Shown piece after piece: positions 28,059 to 36,422 of a stretch of DNA of 42,433 nucleotides. Location: the NCBI GenBank assembly GCA_007693435.1, contig REDO01000077.1, positions 1 through 42,433 of the forward strand, written 5' to 3'. This DNA is from Salinarimonadaceae bacterium (lineage in GTDB: Bacteria > Pseudomonadota > Alphaproteobacteria > Rhizobiales > Beijerinckiaceae). Made by a program: the position numbers and the translations under genes. The stretch's first letter is position 1, and each line of letters begins with the position of its first letter. Under the pieces are notes generated by a model that worked only from the letters and a program-made list of their open reading frames with translations, was not told the origin of the DNA and searched no databases.

Positions 28059-29116
28059 GAGCCGCGCACCCGCTCAACCAGCCTCTCGACATGGGTGACC
28101 GGCGTCTGGGGCACGATCCCGTGCCCCAGATTGAAGATGTGCGGACGGCCTTTCGTCGCGGCGAGCACCGCATCGATCCCGGCGTCGAGCGCCGCCCCGC
28201 CCGCCACCAGCGCCAGCGGATCGAGATTGCCTTGAGTCGGGAGTTTCGCAGGAATTCCGGGCAGCGTGCGGGCGAGATCGAGCGACCAGTCCAGGGCGAT
28301 CGCGTCGGCGAAGCCGGCCTCTACGAGCCGGGCGAGGTTCGGCCCTCCCCCGCGCAGGAAGACGATCACACGCGCCTGCGGACGTCGAGCTTTCAGTCCG
28401 CTCACGATCCGGCGGATCGGATCGAGCGACAGGGGCTCGAAGAGCGGGGCCGAGAGCGCGGAAGCGAAGCTCTCGAAAATCTGCACCGCGTCGGCGCCGG
28501 CATCGACCTGAGCGACGAGATAGTCGATCGAAGTCTCGACAAGCCTGTCGATCAGCGCGCGCATGAAGGCGGGATCGGCGTAGGCGGCGATTCGCGCCGG
28601 CGCCTGGTCGGGAGTGCTCTTGCCCGCAATCATATAGCTGGCCACCGTCCAGGGCGCGCCGCAGAAACCGAGAAGCGCAGTTTCGGGCGCCAGCGCGCGG
28701 CGCAGGCGGCGCAGGGTCTCGAAGACGGGTTCGAGATGTAAGTGCGGATCGCGTTCGCCGAGCCGTGCGACGTCGTCGGTCGTCGCGATCGGATCGAGGC
28801 GCGGACCTTCGCCTTCGACGAACCAGACATTCTGGCCCAGCGAGTGGGGCACCACGAGGATGTCAGAGAACATGATCGCCGCGTCGAAACCGAAGCGTCG
28901 GATCGGCTGGAGCGTTACTTCGACGGCGAAATCGGGATTGTAGCACATGTCGAGAAAGCCGCCGGCGCGGGCGCGCATCTCGCGATATTCCGGCAGATAC
29001 CGACCCGCCTGGCGCATGATCCAGACAGGCGGCGGCCAAACGCTCTCGCCGGCGAGAACTTTCATGATCTTGCGATCGACGCCGCCTTTCGCCTCCCCTG
29101 TCACGTCTGCGTTCAA
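28055..29116 (-). CDS. hemE: uroporphyrinogen decarboxylase
   Basis: This protein of about 353 residues converts uroporphyrinogen III to coproporphyrinogen III. The signature PPVWIMRQAGRYLPEYR lies near the N-terminus, followed by MCYNPDFAVEVTLQPIRRFGFDAAIMFSDILV (shown in parts: MCYNPDFAVEVTLQP and FDAAIMFSDILV). The GFCGAPWTVASYMI block is also present. I choose TTG 29116 as start because AAAGGA sits seven bases upstream and homologues have about 20 residues before MKVLAGESVWPP. The ATG at 29065 is the alternative. It reads away from the putative origin, as hemE does in Caulobacter. Confidence 0.95.
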   Translation of the reverse strand: MNADVTGEAKGGVDRKIMKVLAGESVWPPPVWIMRQAGRYLPEYREMRARAGGFLDMCYNPDFAVEVTLQPIRRFGFDAAIMFSDILVVPHSLGQNVWFVEGEGPRLDPIATTDDVARLGERDPHLHLEPVFETLRRLRRALAPETALLGFCGAPWTVASYMIAGKSTPDQAPARIAAYADPAFMRALIDRLVETSIDYLVAQVDAGADAVQIFESFASALSAPLFEPLSLDPIRRIVSGLKARRPQARVIVFLRGGGPNLARLVEAGFADAIALDWSLDLARTLPGIPAKLPTQGNLDPLALVAGGAALDAGIDAVLAATKGRPHIFNLGHGIVPQTPVTHVERLVERVRGS

Positions 29117-29273
29117 CGCCGTGTCCTTTCGCTCGTCGCTTGCACTCCGACAGGCCTCTGGATAGGGCGCGACGTGTCGCGGATCAATGCGGCCATTGAG
29201 AAACAGAGAATCAAAATTGAATCTTCTGATTCTTTTTCCTTTTCTGGAGGGGGGTGAATGGGCAGCCGCAAGA

Positions 29274-29282
29274 CCGTCCACA
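29274..29282 (+). promoter_or_regulatory. weak DnaA-box-like sequence
   Basis: CCGTCCACA keeps the TCCACA core of TTATCCACA but has three mismatches overall. It sits three bases before a second box, so the two may act together. Confidence 0.4.
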
Positions 29283-29284
29283 TG

Positions 29285-29293
29285 CTCTCCACA
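29285..29293 (+). promoter_or_regulatory. DnaA-box-like sequence
   Basis: CTCTCCACA matches TTATCCACA at seven of nine positions, including the whole TCCACA core. Confidence 0.5.
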
Positions 29294-29362
29294 AACGTCC
29301 CGGGCGAGCGTGGCGGCGATCCGGCGCGGATCCGGAATCGGCTTGTTAGGATTCTCGAAACC

Positions 29363-29378
29363 TTAACAAATCGTTAAC
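29363..29378 (+). promoter_or_regulatory. CtrA binding box
   Basis: TTAACAAATCGTTAAC fits the CtrA consensus TTAA-N7-TTAAC exactly, with the seven-base spacing. In Caulobacter CtrA-P bound at such boxes silences the origin and the adjacent hemE promoter. It lies about 250 bases upstream of hemE in the putative origin. Function here is inferred from the match and location. Confidence 0.82.
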
Positions 29379-29526
29379 GCGCGGTCGCCGCCCCGGTTTC
29401 GTTTCGAAGCGGCCGCCGCTACCGATTCTCACAGCATGCGTTTTCCGGCCTGCACGGAATCGCGTTTGTTGACGATCGTCCCCGAGGTTCGCGCGGCCTT
29501 CGCCGACGGGACCCGGACTCGCACAT

Positions 29527-29535
29527 TCATCCACA
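29527..29535 (+). promoter_or_regulatory. DnaA box
   Basis: TCATCCACA differs from the consensus TTATCCACA at one position. It is the best DnaA box in the intergenic region. Confidence 0.65.
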
Positions 29536-29674
29536 GGCGCCATCGCGCGATGCCGGGGAAATTCGCGTCGCCCCGTTCGCGCAAGCCTTAGCGCCAAGTC
29601 CTCGAGCCCGCGAGACGCTTGCGGCGCGTCGCGCATCGTGGAATGCAGGGGATGGAACCTTCGCGGAGGCCAAT

Positions 29675-30505
29675 TTGGGGCGCAGCTATTTCCATCTTCA
29701 TCTCGTCTCCGATTCGACGGGCGAGACGCTGATCACCGTGGCCCGGGCCGCGACGGCGCAGTATGAGGGCGTCTCGCCGATCGAGCACGTCTATCCGCTG
29801 GTGCGATCCGCCTCGCAGCTCGAACGCGTGATCGCTGAGATCGAAGCCGCTCCGGGCATCGTTCTCTACACGCTGGTCGATCCCGCGCTTTCCGGCCGCC
29901 TGGAGGAGGCCTGCCGCGAGACCAGCTCTCCGGCCTTGTCGGTGCTCGCCCCCGTCCATTCGCTGTTTCAGGCTTATCTCGGGGCGCATTCGACGGCGCG
30001 ACCGGGCGCACAGCACATGCTCAACGCCGAGTATTTCAAACGCATCGACGCGATGAATTTCACGTTGATGCACGATGACGGCCAGCTGCCGCAGGATATC
30101 GAGGAAGCCGATGTCCTGCTCCTCGGCGTCAGCCGCACCTCCAAGACGCCGACCGCCATCTATCTGGCCAATCGCGGGCTCAAGACGGCCAATATCCCCC
30201 TCGTTCCGGGCATTCCGCTGCCGCCACAGATCGAGGAGGCGCGAAAACCGCTCATCGTGGGTCTGATCGCGTCGCCCGAGCGCATCGTCCAGATCCGCGA
30301 GAACCGTATTCTCAGCCTGCGCGCGTCCGACAACACGGAATATACCGACAGGCAGGCCGTGGCCGAGGAGGTCGCGTATTCGCGCCGGTTATTCGCGCGC
30401 AACCGCTGGCCGATGATCGACGTCACGCGGCGCTCCATCGAGGAGACGGCCGCCGCGATCATCGACTATTACCGCGAACACCGCCTCAAATTCATCGCCA
30501 CGTGA
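29675..30505 (+). CDS. ppsR: pyruvate, phosphate dikinase/PEP synthase regulatory protein (kinase/pyrophosphorylase)
   Basis: This 276-residue protein of the DUF299 family is a bifunctional kinase and pyrophosphorylase that inactivates and reactivates PEP synthase or pyruvate phosphate dikinase. The N-terminus reads [15 protein letters not shown], and the nucleotide-binding loop is [19 protein letters not shown]. The start is TTG 29675, seven bases after GGAGG; no ATG fits. This is the RP001-type gene that flanks the origin opposite hemE in Caulobacter and Rickettsia. It begins the rightward ppsR-maf-aroE-coaE-dnaQ run. Which dikinase it controls cannot be told. Confidence 0.93.
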   Translation: MGRSYFHLHLVSDSTGETLITVARAATAQYEGVSPIEHVYPLVRSASQLERVIAEIEAAPGIVLYTLVDPALSGRLEEACRETSSPALSVLAPVHSLFQAYLGAHSTARPGAQHMLNAEYFKRIDAMNFTLMHDDGQLPQDIEEADVLLLGVSRTSKTPTAIYLANRGLKTANIPLVPGIPLPPQIEEARKPLIVGLIASPERIVQIRENRILSLRASDNTEYTDRQAVAEEVAYSRRLFARNRWPMIDVTRRSIEETAAAIIDYYREHRLKFIAT

Positions 30506-30524
30506 GAAGCCCGGATTCGCCCCC

Positions 30525-31154
30525 ATGAACGATGCGAAAGCCGCCCTCTGGCGCGATCCCCATCCCCTCGTGCTCGCCTCGACGAGCCCGACGCGGCGCG
30601 CGCTTCTGGAAAGCGCCGCACTGCCTTTCGCGGCGCGCGCGCCGGCTGTCGACGAACGGGCGCTCGAAATGGAGATGGCGCGGCGCGGCGCCTCCCCGGA
30701 AGACATTTCGCTGGCTCTGGCTGGCGCCAAGGCGGCGAGCGTGGCGGTCGAGCAGCGGCATTCGATCGTGATAGGGTCAGATCAGGTGCTGGCGCTCGAG
30801 GAGCGCCGTTTCAACAAGCCGGCGTCGCGGACGGAGCTCGCCGAACAGATCGCGGCGCTCGCGGGGCGCACGCATCGACTTCACTCCGCAGTGGCGATGA
30901 TGCGGGGCGACGACGTGCTCGCGGCCTTTGTCGCTAGCGCCTCCCTCACGATGCGCGCGCTGTCGCCGTCTGAAATCGAGTTGTATTGCGATCTCGCGGG
31001 CGACGGCGCGCTCGAAAGCGTCGGCGGCTATCGTCTGGAAGGCGTGGGCGTACATCTCTTCACCGCCGTGGAGGGCGAGCATTCGACCGTGCTCGGCCTG
31101 CCATTGTCCCCGCTTCTCGCCCATTTGCGCGCTTTGGGCGCGCTCGCCTTCTAG
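30525..31154 (+). CDS. maf: Maf-family nucleotide pyrophosphatase
   Basis: This 209-residue Maf protein hydrolyses non-canonical or canonical nucleoside triphosphates to monophosphates. The signature LVLASTSPTRRALLESA lies at the N-terminus, with the later IVIGSDQVLALEE block carrying the acidic metal-binding residues. GGYRLEGVGVHLFTAVEG near the C-terminus is also typical. The gene starts 19 bases after ppsR and precedes aroE by 22 bases. The precise substrate class is uncertain. Confidence 0.93.
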   Translation: MNDAKAALWRDPHPLVLASTSPTRRALLESAALPFAARAPAVDERALEMEMARRGASPEDISLALAGAKAASVAVEQRHSIVIGSDQVLALEERRFNKPASRTELAEQIAALAGRTHRLHSAVAMMRGDDVLAAFVASASLTMRALSPSEIELYCDLAGDGALESVGGYRLEGVGVHLFTAVEGEHSTVLGLPLSPLLAHLRALGALAF

Positions 31155-31176
31155 GGCGACAGGGATAGTTTCGTCG

Positions 31177-32028
31177 ATGAGCAATGCCGCTATCCCCAAA
31201 GCCTTCGTCGTCGGTCATCCGATCGCCCATTCCCGCTCGCCTCTCATCCACGGGCATTGGCTGGAGCGCTACGGGATCGCCGGCGCCTACGAGCGGATCG
31301 ACGTCGCGCCGGTTGATTTCGCCGCCTTTCTCGTCAACTTCGCCGGCAATGGTTTTGTCGGCGGCAACGTGACCCTTCCTCACAAGGAAGCCGCCTTTCG
31401 CGGGGTTCGGGTCGCGACGGCGCGCGCCCGGCGTCTGTCCGCGGTCAATACGCTCTGGATCGAGAACGGGCTGCTGCACGGTGACAACACCGACGTCCTC
31501 GGCTTCGTCGCCAGCCTCGACGCAGCGCTCGGGATCGGCTGGGAGAACGATCTGCGGCGCGCGGTCGTCCTCGGCGCGGGCGGGGCGGCGCGGGCGATCG
31601 TCGCCGGTCTTCTCGATCGGGGCGTCGATAGCGTGGCGATCGTCAACCGCACGCCGGAGAAGGCGCGCGAGATCGTCGCCTTCGATCCGACGCGCCTCAC
31701 GGCGCACGGCCTCGACGCCCTCACCGCGCTGCTTGCGGGCGCAAGGCTTCTGGTGAACACGACCTCGCTGGGCATGACCGGCCAGCCGCCGCTGCAGGTC
31801 GATCTGGCGCCGATGCCGGAAGGCGCGGCCGTAGCCGATATCGTCTACGCGCCTCTTGAGACCGCGCTCCTGAAGCAAGCGCGCGAGCGGGGTCTCGCCG
31901 CCATCGACGGGCTCGGCATGCTGCTGCATCAGGCGGTCCCCGGCTTCGAGCGCTGGTTCGGAATCCGCCCGGAGGTCACGCCGGAACTGCGCGCCGCGAT
32001 CGTGGCCGATCTGGAGAAGAAGCCATGA
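31177..32028 (+). CDS. aroE: shikimate dehydrogenase
   Basis: This 283-residue NADP-dependent enzyme reduces 3-dehydroshikimate to shikimate in aromatic amino acid synthesis. The substrate-binding segment is [17 protein letters not shown], the catalytic Lys is K70 in [11 protein letters not shown], and the catalytic Asp follows in [10 protein letters not shown]. The NADP-binding loop is [17 protein letters not shown], with basic residues in [11 protein letters not shown]. The start at ATG 31177 follows the maf stop closely. Its TGA overlaps the coaE ATG by four bases. Confidence 0.96.
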   Translation: MSNAAIPKAFVVGHPIAHSRSPLIHGHWLERYGIAGAYERIDVAPVDFAAFLVNFAGNGFVGGNVTLPHKEAAFRGVRVATARARRLSAVNTLWIENGLLHGDNTDVLGFVASLDAALGIGWENDLRRAVVLGAGGAARAIVAGLLDRGVDSVAIVNRTPEKAREIVAFDPTRLTAHGLDALTALLAGARLLVNTTSLGMTGQPPLQVDLAPMPEGAAVADIVYAPLETALLKQARERGLAAIDGLGMLLHQAVPGFERWFGIRPEVTPELRAAIVADLEKKP

Positions 32029-32636
32029 CTTTCGTGCTCGGCCTCACCGGCTCCATCGGAATGGGCAAATCGACGACGGCGGGTCTGTTCCGCGAATTCG
32101 GCTGCCCCGTCCACGACGCCGATGCGCAGGTGCACGAGCTTTATCGCGGCGAGGCCTCTCCGCATGTCGAGGCCGCGTTTCCGGGAACAACGCGCGACGG
32201 CGTCGTCGATCGCGCCGCGCTTTCGCGCGCGGTCGTCGGCGACGCGGAGGCGATGAAGCGGCTCGAGGCGATCGTGCATCCGCTGGTGCGCGCGCGACGC
32301 GACGCCTTTCTCGCCTCCGCCCGCGCCGCGCGCGCGCCCGTCGCCGTCCTAGACGTTCCGCTGCTGTTCGAGACGGGAGGCGACGCGATTTGCGACGCGG
32401 TCGTCGTCGCGAGCGCTCCGGCCGAAATTCAGCGCGAGCGTGTGCTGGCCCGCCAGGGCGTGAACGAGGAACGCTTCCGGGAGTTGCTGGCCCGTCAGCT
32501 TCCCGACGCGGAAAAGCGCGCCCGGGCGCATTTCGTTGTGGATACGAGCCGGGGCGTGCCTGCCGCGCGGCGGCAGGTGCGCGATATCCTGCGCGCTCTC
32601 GCCGGCCGCGACGGCCGGCGCGGCGACCGGGGATAG
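32025..32636 (+). CDS. coaE: dephospho-CoA kinase
   Basis: This 203-residue enzyme catalyses the last step of coenzyme A synthesis. The P-loop is [17 protein letters not shown], with the family's [10 protein letters not shown] segment and [20 protein letters not shown]-like block ([13 protein letters not shown]) following. It is translationally coupled to aroE through an ATGA overlap and stands two bases before dnaQ. The last dozen residues are Arg/Gly-rich and look disordered. Confidence 0.96.
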   Translation: MTFVLGLTGSIGMGKSTTAGLFREFGCPVHDADAQVHELYRGEASPHVEAAFPGTTRDGVVDRAALSRAVVGDAEAMKRLEAIVHPLVRARRDAFLASARAARAPVAVLDVPLLFETGGDAICDAVVVASAPAEIQRERVLARQGVNEERFRELLARQLPDAEKRARAHFVVDTSRGVPAARRQVRDILRALAGRDGRRGDRG

Positions 32637-32638
32637 GC

Positions 32639-33343
32639 ATGCTGCGCGAAATCGTTCTCGACACGGAAACGACCGGCACCGATCACGGCGCCGGCGACCG
32701 CGTCATCGAGATCGGCTGCGTCGAGCTCGTCAACCACATCCCGACGGGCGAATTCTATCACCGCTATATCAACCCCGAGCGCCCCGTATCCGCGGGGGCG
32801 CTCGCCGTGCACGGCCTCACCGACGAGTTCCTCGCCGACAAGCAGCTCTTCGCGGAGATCGCGGATGAATTCGCGGATTTCATCCGCGATTCGCGCCTCG
32901 TCATCCACAACGCGGCCTTCGACGTCGGATTCCTCAACGCCGAGTTCGCGCGCACGGGGCATCCGCGCATCGAGAACGACCGCGTCCTCGACACGCTCGC
33001 GCTCGCCCGGCGCAAGCATCCCGGCGCGCCCAACAATCTCGACGCCCTGTGCAATCGCTACGGCATCGACAACACCCGGCGCACGAAGCACGGCGCTCTG
33101 CTCGACGCCGAAATCCTCGCCGAGGTCTATATCGAGCTGATCGGCGGCAAGCAGACCGATCTCGGGCTCGCCGTCACCGCAGCCCGCGCGAGCGTCGCGG
33201 CGCACGAAGCGCTTGCAGGCGCGCCGTCCGAGCGGCGCGTCGCGCCCCCGCGATTGTCGGACGCCGAACGCGAGGCCCATGCGCGATTTCTCGCAGGCTT
33301 CAAGAGCGAGCCGATCTGGCGGGATTATATAGCCGGCGAATAG
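32639..33343 (+). CDS. dnaQ: DNA polymerase III subunit epsilon (proofreading exonuclease)
   Basis: This 234-residue 3'-5' exonuclease of the polymerase III core has Exo I LDTETTGTD (Asp8, Glu10), Exo II HNAAFDVGFLNAEF and Exo III HGALLDAEILAEVY. The C-terminal tail should bind the polymerase alpha subunit. The start at ATG 32639 lies two bases after the coaE stop. In many relatives secB follows on the other strand; here a ferric-reductase-like gene follows on the same strand. Confidence 0.96.
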   Translation: MLREIVLDTETTGTDHGAGDRVIEIGCVELVNHIPTGEFYHRYINPERPVSAGALAVHGLTDEFLADKQLFAEIADEFADFIRDSRLVIHNAAFDVGFLNAEFARTGHPRIENDRVLDTLALARRKHPGAPNNLDALCNRYGIDNTRRTKHGALLDAEILAEVYIELIGGKQTDLGLAVTAARASVAAHEALAGAPSERRVAPPRLSDAEREAHARFLAGFKSEPIWRDYIAGE

Positions 33344-33429
33344 ATTGCGCCGGTCGCCGCGTCGCGCCGGTTGACCCGCAGGCTCCTCTCTCCGACCATG
33401 TCTATATGAAGAGGGCGAGGGGAGAGCGA

Positions 33430-34863
33430 ATGGCGGGAAGAAACGAAGGCGTCCCGGGCTGGGTTCTGGCGGTCGCGTTCGTCGTCATCGCGGTGGCGGG
33501 CCTGGGTTTCGCGGTCGCCACGGGCATAGCCCCGGACGGTCCCTGGGCCGAGGCGGCGACCGGGCTCGGCGTCGTCGCGCTGGCGATGATGGCCCTCCAG
33601 TTCTTCTCGTCGGGCCGTTTCCCCATGCTGACGGGGCGCATCGGCATCGACCGGGCTATCGCGTTCCACAGCTGGGCCGCGCGGTTGTTGTTCGCAACCG
33701 CCGTCTTGCATCCCTTCCTCTACATGGTCCCGACCTTCATGATCGATCCGTCGCTCGCGTATGATCGCGTAGTCGCCATGTTCCTCGGCGAACGGACCCG
33801 GACCGGGCTCGTGGCGTGGCTCGCGATCATCGCCATTCCGGCGCTCGTCCTCGCGCGCAAGTGGTTTGCAATCCCCTATGAATGGTGGCGCGCCTCGCAC
33901 GCCGTGCTGGCCGTCGTCGCGCTCGTCGCGGGCGTGGCCCACGCCTTGTCGTTGGGCACATACGCCGGAGAAGATTTGCCGGCATATGTATGGTTAGCGC
34001 TGACCGTGGCGGCGATCCTTACGCTGGTTGTGGTGCATGGCTGGCGCCATTTCGCGGGACTGCGCGATCCCTGGCGGCTCGCATGGAAGAAGCGGGTCGG
34101 CTGGGGACTCTGGGAGCTGGCCTTCAGCCGCGACAGCGGCGCGCCCTTCCCCTATCGGGCCGGGCAATTCATCTGGCTGCGGACCGCGCCTCGCCTCGCG
34201 CCGCTTTTCGACCATCCCTTCTCGATCGCGTCGACGCCGCGCGATCCGGATCTGCGCCTCGTGGTGAAGGAGGTCGGCGATTATACGCGCGGGATCGGCG
34301 CGTTCCCCGACGGGCTGGCCGCCGCTATGGACGGGCCGCACGGCGTCTTCACGGCCGATCCGGACGCCAAGGCGTTCCTGCTTCTGGCCGGCGGAGCGGG
34401 GATCGCGCCGATACTCGGCATATTGCGCGATTTCGCGCGCGCCGGAGAGACGCGCCCGATCCGCATCGTCGTCTGCGCGGGAGGGCCGGAACGGGTCGTC
34501 GCGCGCGAGGAGATCGAGGCGATGGCGGAGCGCCTCGATCTGAAAGCGCGCTTCCTCGTCGAGGAGGCGGGGCCGGATTGGGAAGGCGAGATCGGCATGC
34601 TTGACGACGCGCTGCTCGCGCGCTCGCTGGAAGGGCTGCCCGTTCCGGGAACGCAGGCTCTCATCTGCGGCCCCACCGCCTTCATGACGAGCCTCGCCGA
34701 CATTCTGCTGGACCGCGGATTTCCGGCCGACGACGTTCATTACGAACGCTTCGACTACAGCGGGGGTCCGTATTCGCGGATCGACCGTGCGGAAAGAATG
34801 CGTTTCCGCCTGATGGGGCTCGTCGTCGGACTCGCCGTGCTCGCCTTCGCCCTCAGAGGCTGA
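33430..34863 (+). CDS. ferric-reductase-like transmembrane flavocytochrome (FAD/NAD-binding)
   Basis: This 477-residue protein has an N-terminal membrane domain of about six helices, with four histidines in two H-x13-H pairs: H80/H94 and H157/H171. This is the pattern that holds two stacked b hemes in the NOX/FRE superfamily. A cytosolic ferredoxin-reductase-like module follows, with RAGQFIWLRT and HPFSIASTP for FAD and LLAGGAGIAPILGI for NAD(P)H. A C-terminal membrane helix (about 460-476) is an extra. It should carry electrons from NAD(P)H across the inner membrane to iron or another acceptor. The ATG at 33430 is preceded by GGGGAGAGCG; an ATG at 33406 is an alternative. Its 3' end overlaps the convergent cytochrome gene. 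Confidence 0.88.
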   Translation: MAGRNEGVPGWVLAVAFVVIAVAGLGFAVATGIAPDGPWAEAATGLGVVALAMMALQFFSSGRFPMLTGRIGIDRAIAFHSWAARLLFATAVLHPFLYMVPTFMIDPSLAYDRVVAMFLGERTRTGLVAWLAIIAIPALVLARKWFAIPYEWWRASHAVLAVVALVAGVAHALSLGTYAGEDLPAYVWLALTVAAILTLVVVHGWRHFAGLRDPWRLAWKKRVGWGLWELAFSRDSGAPFPYRAGQFIWLRTAPRLAPLFDHPFSIASTPRDPDLRLVVKEVGDYTRGIGAFPDGLAAAMDGPHGVFTADPDAKAFLLLAGGAGIAPILGILRDFARAGETRPIRIVVCAGGPERVVAREEIEAMAERLDLKARFLVEEAGPDWEGEIGMLDDALLARSLEGLPVPGTQALICGPTAFMTSLADILLDRGFPADDVHYERFDYSGGPYSRIDRAERMRFRLMGLVVGLAVLAFALRG

Positions 34864-35119
34864 GCATATAGGCGATGATATCCGCGCGATCCTGCTCGTC
34901 TTCCGCGTAATGCGTGGTGAGGAACGCATCGAGTTCCTCGGGGCTGCGCGAGGCCGAACGCGCCGCGATTCGCGCTGCATTGGCGTGGCACGACGCGCAG
35001 GCCGTCGCGTAGGCGGCCTGCCCGCGCGCAACGCCGTCCTCGACGGCCAGAGCGGGCGAGGCTGCGAGGAACGCCAGAACGGCGCCTGTGATCGATGCGG
35101 CAGCGAGTTTTCGCGGCAT
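34853..35119 (-). CDS. small periplasmic c-type cytochrome
   Basis: This 88-residue precursor has a signal peptide (about 1-25, ending SPALA) and a single heme-attachment motif CASCH (Cys41, Cys44, His45). Met85 in AYMLSL near the C-terminus is the likely sixth heme ligand. The mature protein of about 63 residues is very small for a class I cytochrome. The start at ATG 35119 has GGGAGAA upstream; a GTG 15 bases further upstream is possible. It overlaps the end of the ferric-reductase-like gene tail to tail by 11 bases, and may be its electron partner, which is inference. Confidence 0.88.
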   Translation of the reverse strand: MPRKLAAASITGAVLAFLAASPALAVEDGVARGQAAYATACASCHANAARIAARSASRSPEELDAFLTTHYAEDEQDRADIIAYMLSL

Positions 35120-35288
35120 GTCGAGTTCTCCCACGTGTCTGGATCCCGCCCACTATCGATGCCCCGGCCCGCGAGGGCAATTCTGGTAATGCTACGCATG
35201 GCGTGCCTTCCCTGCGCGGCTTGCGACGGCCCGGGTGGTTCTGAGCGGGCGTTTCGGCTAGTCAGGGACGGATGAGGAAGCAAAAACC

Positions 35289-36422
35289 ATGACGTCGCTG
35301 ACCGCGATTCACGTCGATCCCGCGATCGATCTCGAGGCTTGCGCCGGAGGGCGCGCGTTTTCCGCCAGCGCGGCGGACAGGGGCTTGGCTTTGCTGCGCG
35401 ATACGCCCGACGAGCCCCGTTCGGCCGCAGCGCTCGTCGCCGGGCTCGATGCGGCGCGGGCGGCGCTGCGAGGCGGCTACGCCCAGGTCGTCGCGGTCGC
35501 GCGGGAGGGCCGCGACGCGCTGCTCGCAGCCGGCCTCGACATCGTCGCCGCCGATCCGGCGGAGATCTACGTCGACGCCGACGGGCTTGTGGCGCTCAAG
35601 ACCCTGCGCGCTTTGCCCTCGGCGCTTGATCGTATCGCCGAAATCGAAGGGCGCCTGGGCGCCGCGCGCCGCGCTGTCTTTCTCGATTACGACGGCACGC
35701 TGGCGGAAATCGTCGAGAATCCCGCAGATGCGAGGCTTGCGGATCCCATGCGCGCGGCGGTCTCGGCCCTGGCGCAGACATGTCCCGTCGCGATCGTCAG
35801 CGGCCGCGATCTCGAGGACGTGCGCGCGCTTGTCGATCTGGAGGGGCTGCACTACGCGGGAAGCCATGGTTTCGTCATGGCCGGCCCCGGCGGCTGGCGT
35901 GAGACGGCTCCGGAGGGCGCGCCCTTCCCGCCGATCCTCGACGCCGCCGAGGCCGCGTTGCGCGACGCGCTTGCGGGGGCGGACGGCGTCGTCGTCGAGC
36001 GCAAGAGTTTTTCGCTCGCGGTGCATCACCGCCGGGCGGCCCCGGGCGCGGAGGCGCTCGTCGAGGCGGCGCTTGCGCGCGTATTGGCGGCGCAGCCGCG
36101 TCTGTCCTTCTCGGCCGGAAAGAAAGTGTTCGACGTGAAGCCGCGCGTCGACTGGGACAAGGGCCGCGCGACGCTCGCCCTCCTACGACGCTTCGCAGAG
36201 GGCGCGACGCCCCTTTATATCGGCGACGACACGACCGACGAGGACGCATTCCGCGCTCTCGCCGGTCCGGGAGTGACGATCGTCGTGCGCGACGGAGGCG
36301 ATCGGGCGACAGCCGCCGACTACGCCCTCGACGGAGTTTCCGCCGTCGAGGAATTCCTGCGCCGGCTCGGGACCATGTCCCGAGCGCCGCGCGTCAGCGG
36401 CACACCCGGCGACGCTCCGTGA
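35289..36422 (+). CDS. otsB: trehalose-6-phosphate phosphatase with N-terminal HAD-like remnant
   Basis: This 377-residue protein releases trehalose from trehalose 6-phosphate. The catalytic HAD domain starts at about residue 128, with FLDYDGTLAEIVENP (nucleophile Asp133) followed by AIVSGRDLEDV, YAGSHGF, DVKPRVDWDKG and YIGDDTTDEDAF. The first 120 residues are not part of the standard enzyme. Their [20 protein letters not shown] stretch resembles the C-terminal half of beta-phosphoglucomutase-type HAD proteins, without the catalytic Asp pair. No otsA lies nearby. The 3' end overlaps the next gene by 29 bases. Confidence 0.93.
   Translation: MTSLTAIHVDPAIDLEACAGGRAFSASAADRGLALLRDTPDEPRSAAALVAGLDAARAALRGGYAQVVAVAREGRDALLAAGLDIVAADPAEIYVDADGLVALKTLRALPSALDRIAEIEGRLGAARRAVFLDYDGTLAEIVENPADARLADPMRAAVSALAQTCPVAIVSGRDLEDVRALVDLEGLHYAGSHGFVMAGPGGWRETAPEGAPFPPILDAAEAALRDALAGADGVVVERKSFSLAVHHRRAAPGAEALVEAALARVLAAQPRLSFSAGKKVFDVKPRVDWDKGRATLALLRRFAEGATPLYIGDDTTDEDAFRALAGPGVTIVVRDGGDRATAADYALDGVSAVEEFLRRLGTMSRAPRVSGTPGDAP

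Larger units (their letters stand above)
29208..29461. promoter_or_regulatory. cluster of seven GANTC (CcrM-type methylation) sites
   Basis: GAATC or GATTC occurs at 29208, 29219, 29228, 29335, 29350, 29424 and 29457. That is seven sites in 254 bases, against fewer than one expected in DNA of this GC content. GANTC is the target of the cell-cycle methylase CcrM in most alphaproteobacteria, so the cluster suggests methylation-dependent control of the origin or the hemE promoter. Confidence 0.75.
29117..29674. other. oriC: putative chromosomal replication origin (oriC)
   Basis: This 558-base gap between divergent hemE and ppsR holds no credible gene. It contains an AT-rich stretch (about 29183-29245), DnaA-box-like sequences at 29274, 29285 and 29527, a perfect CtrA box at 29363-29378, and seven GANTC sites between 29208 and 29461. 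The gene context hemE-origin-RP001 homologue is that of the Caulobacter and other alphaproteobacterial origins. Gene direction switches here on both sides, and parAB with three parS sites lie within 10 kb. The exact unwinding site is not determined. The hemE and ppsR promoters must also lie here. Confidence 0.85.

Noticed and set aside
29346-29636. Open frame of 96 codons in the hemE-ppsR gap
   Set aside because: Arg-rich composition, no ribosome binding site, and it covers the CtrA box and DnaA box; it is a chance frame in the origin region.
33344-33429. secB expected after dnaQ
   Set aside because: No SecB-like frame on either strand here; the position is taken by the ferric-reductase-like gene.
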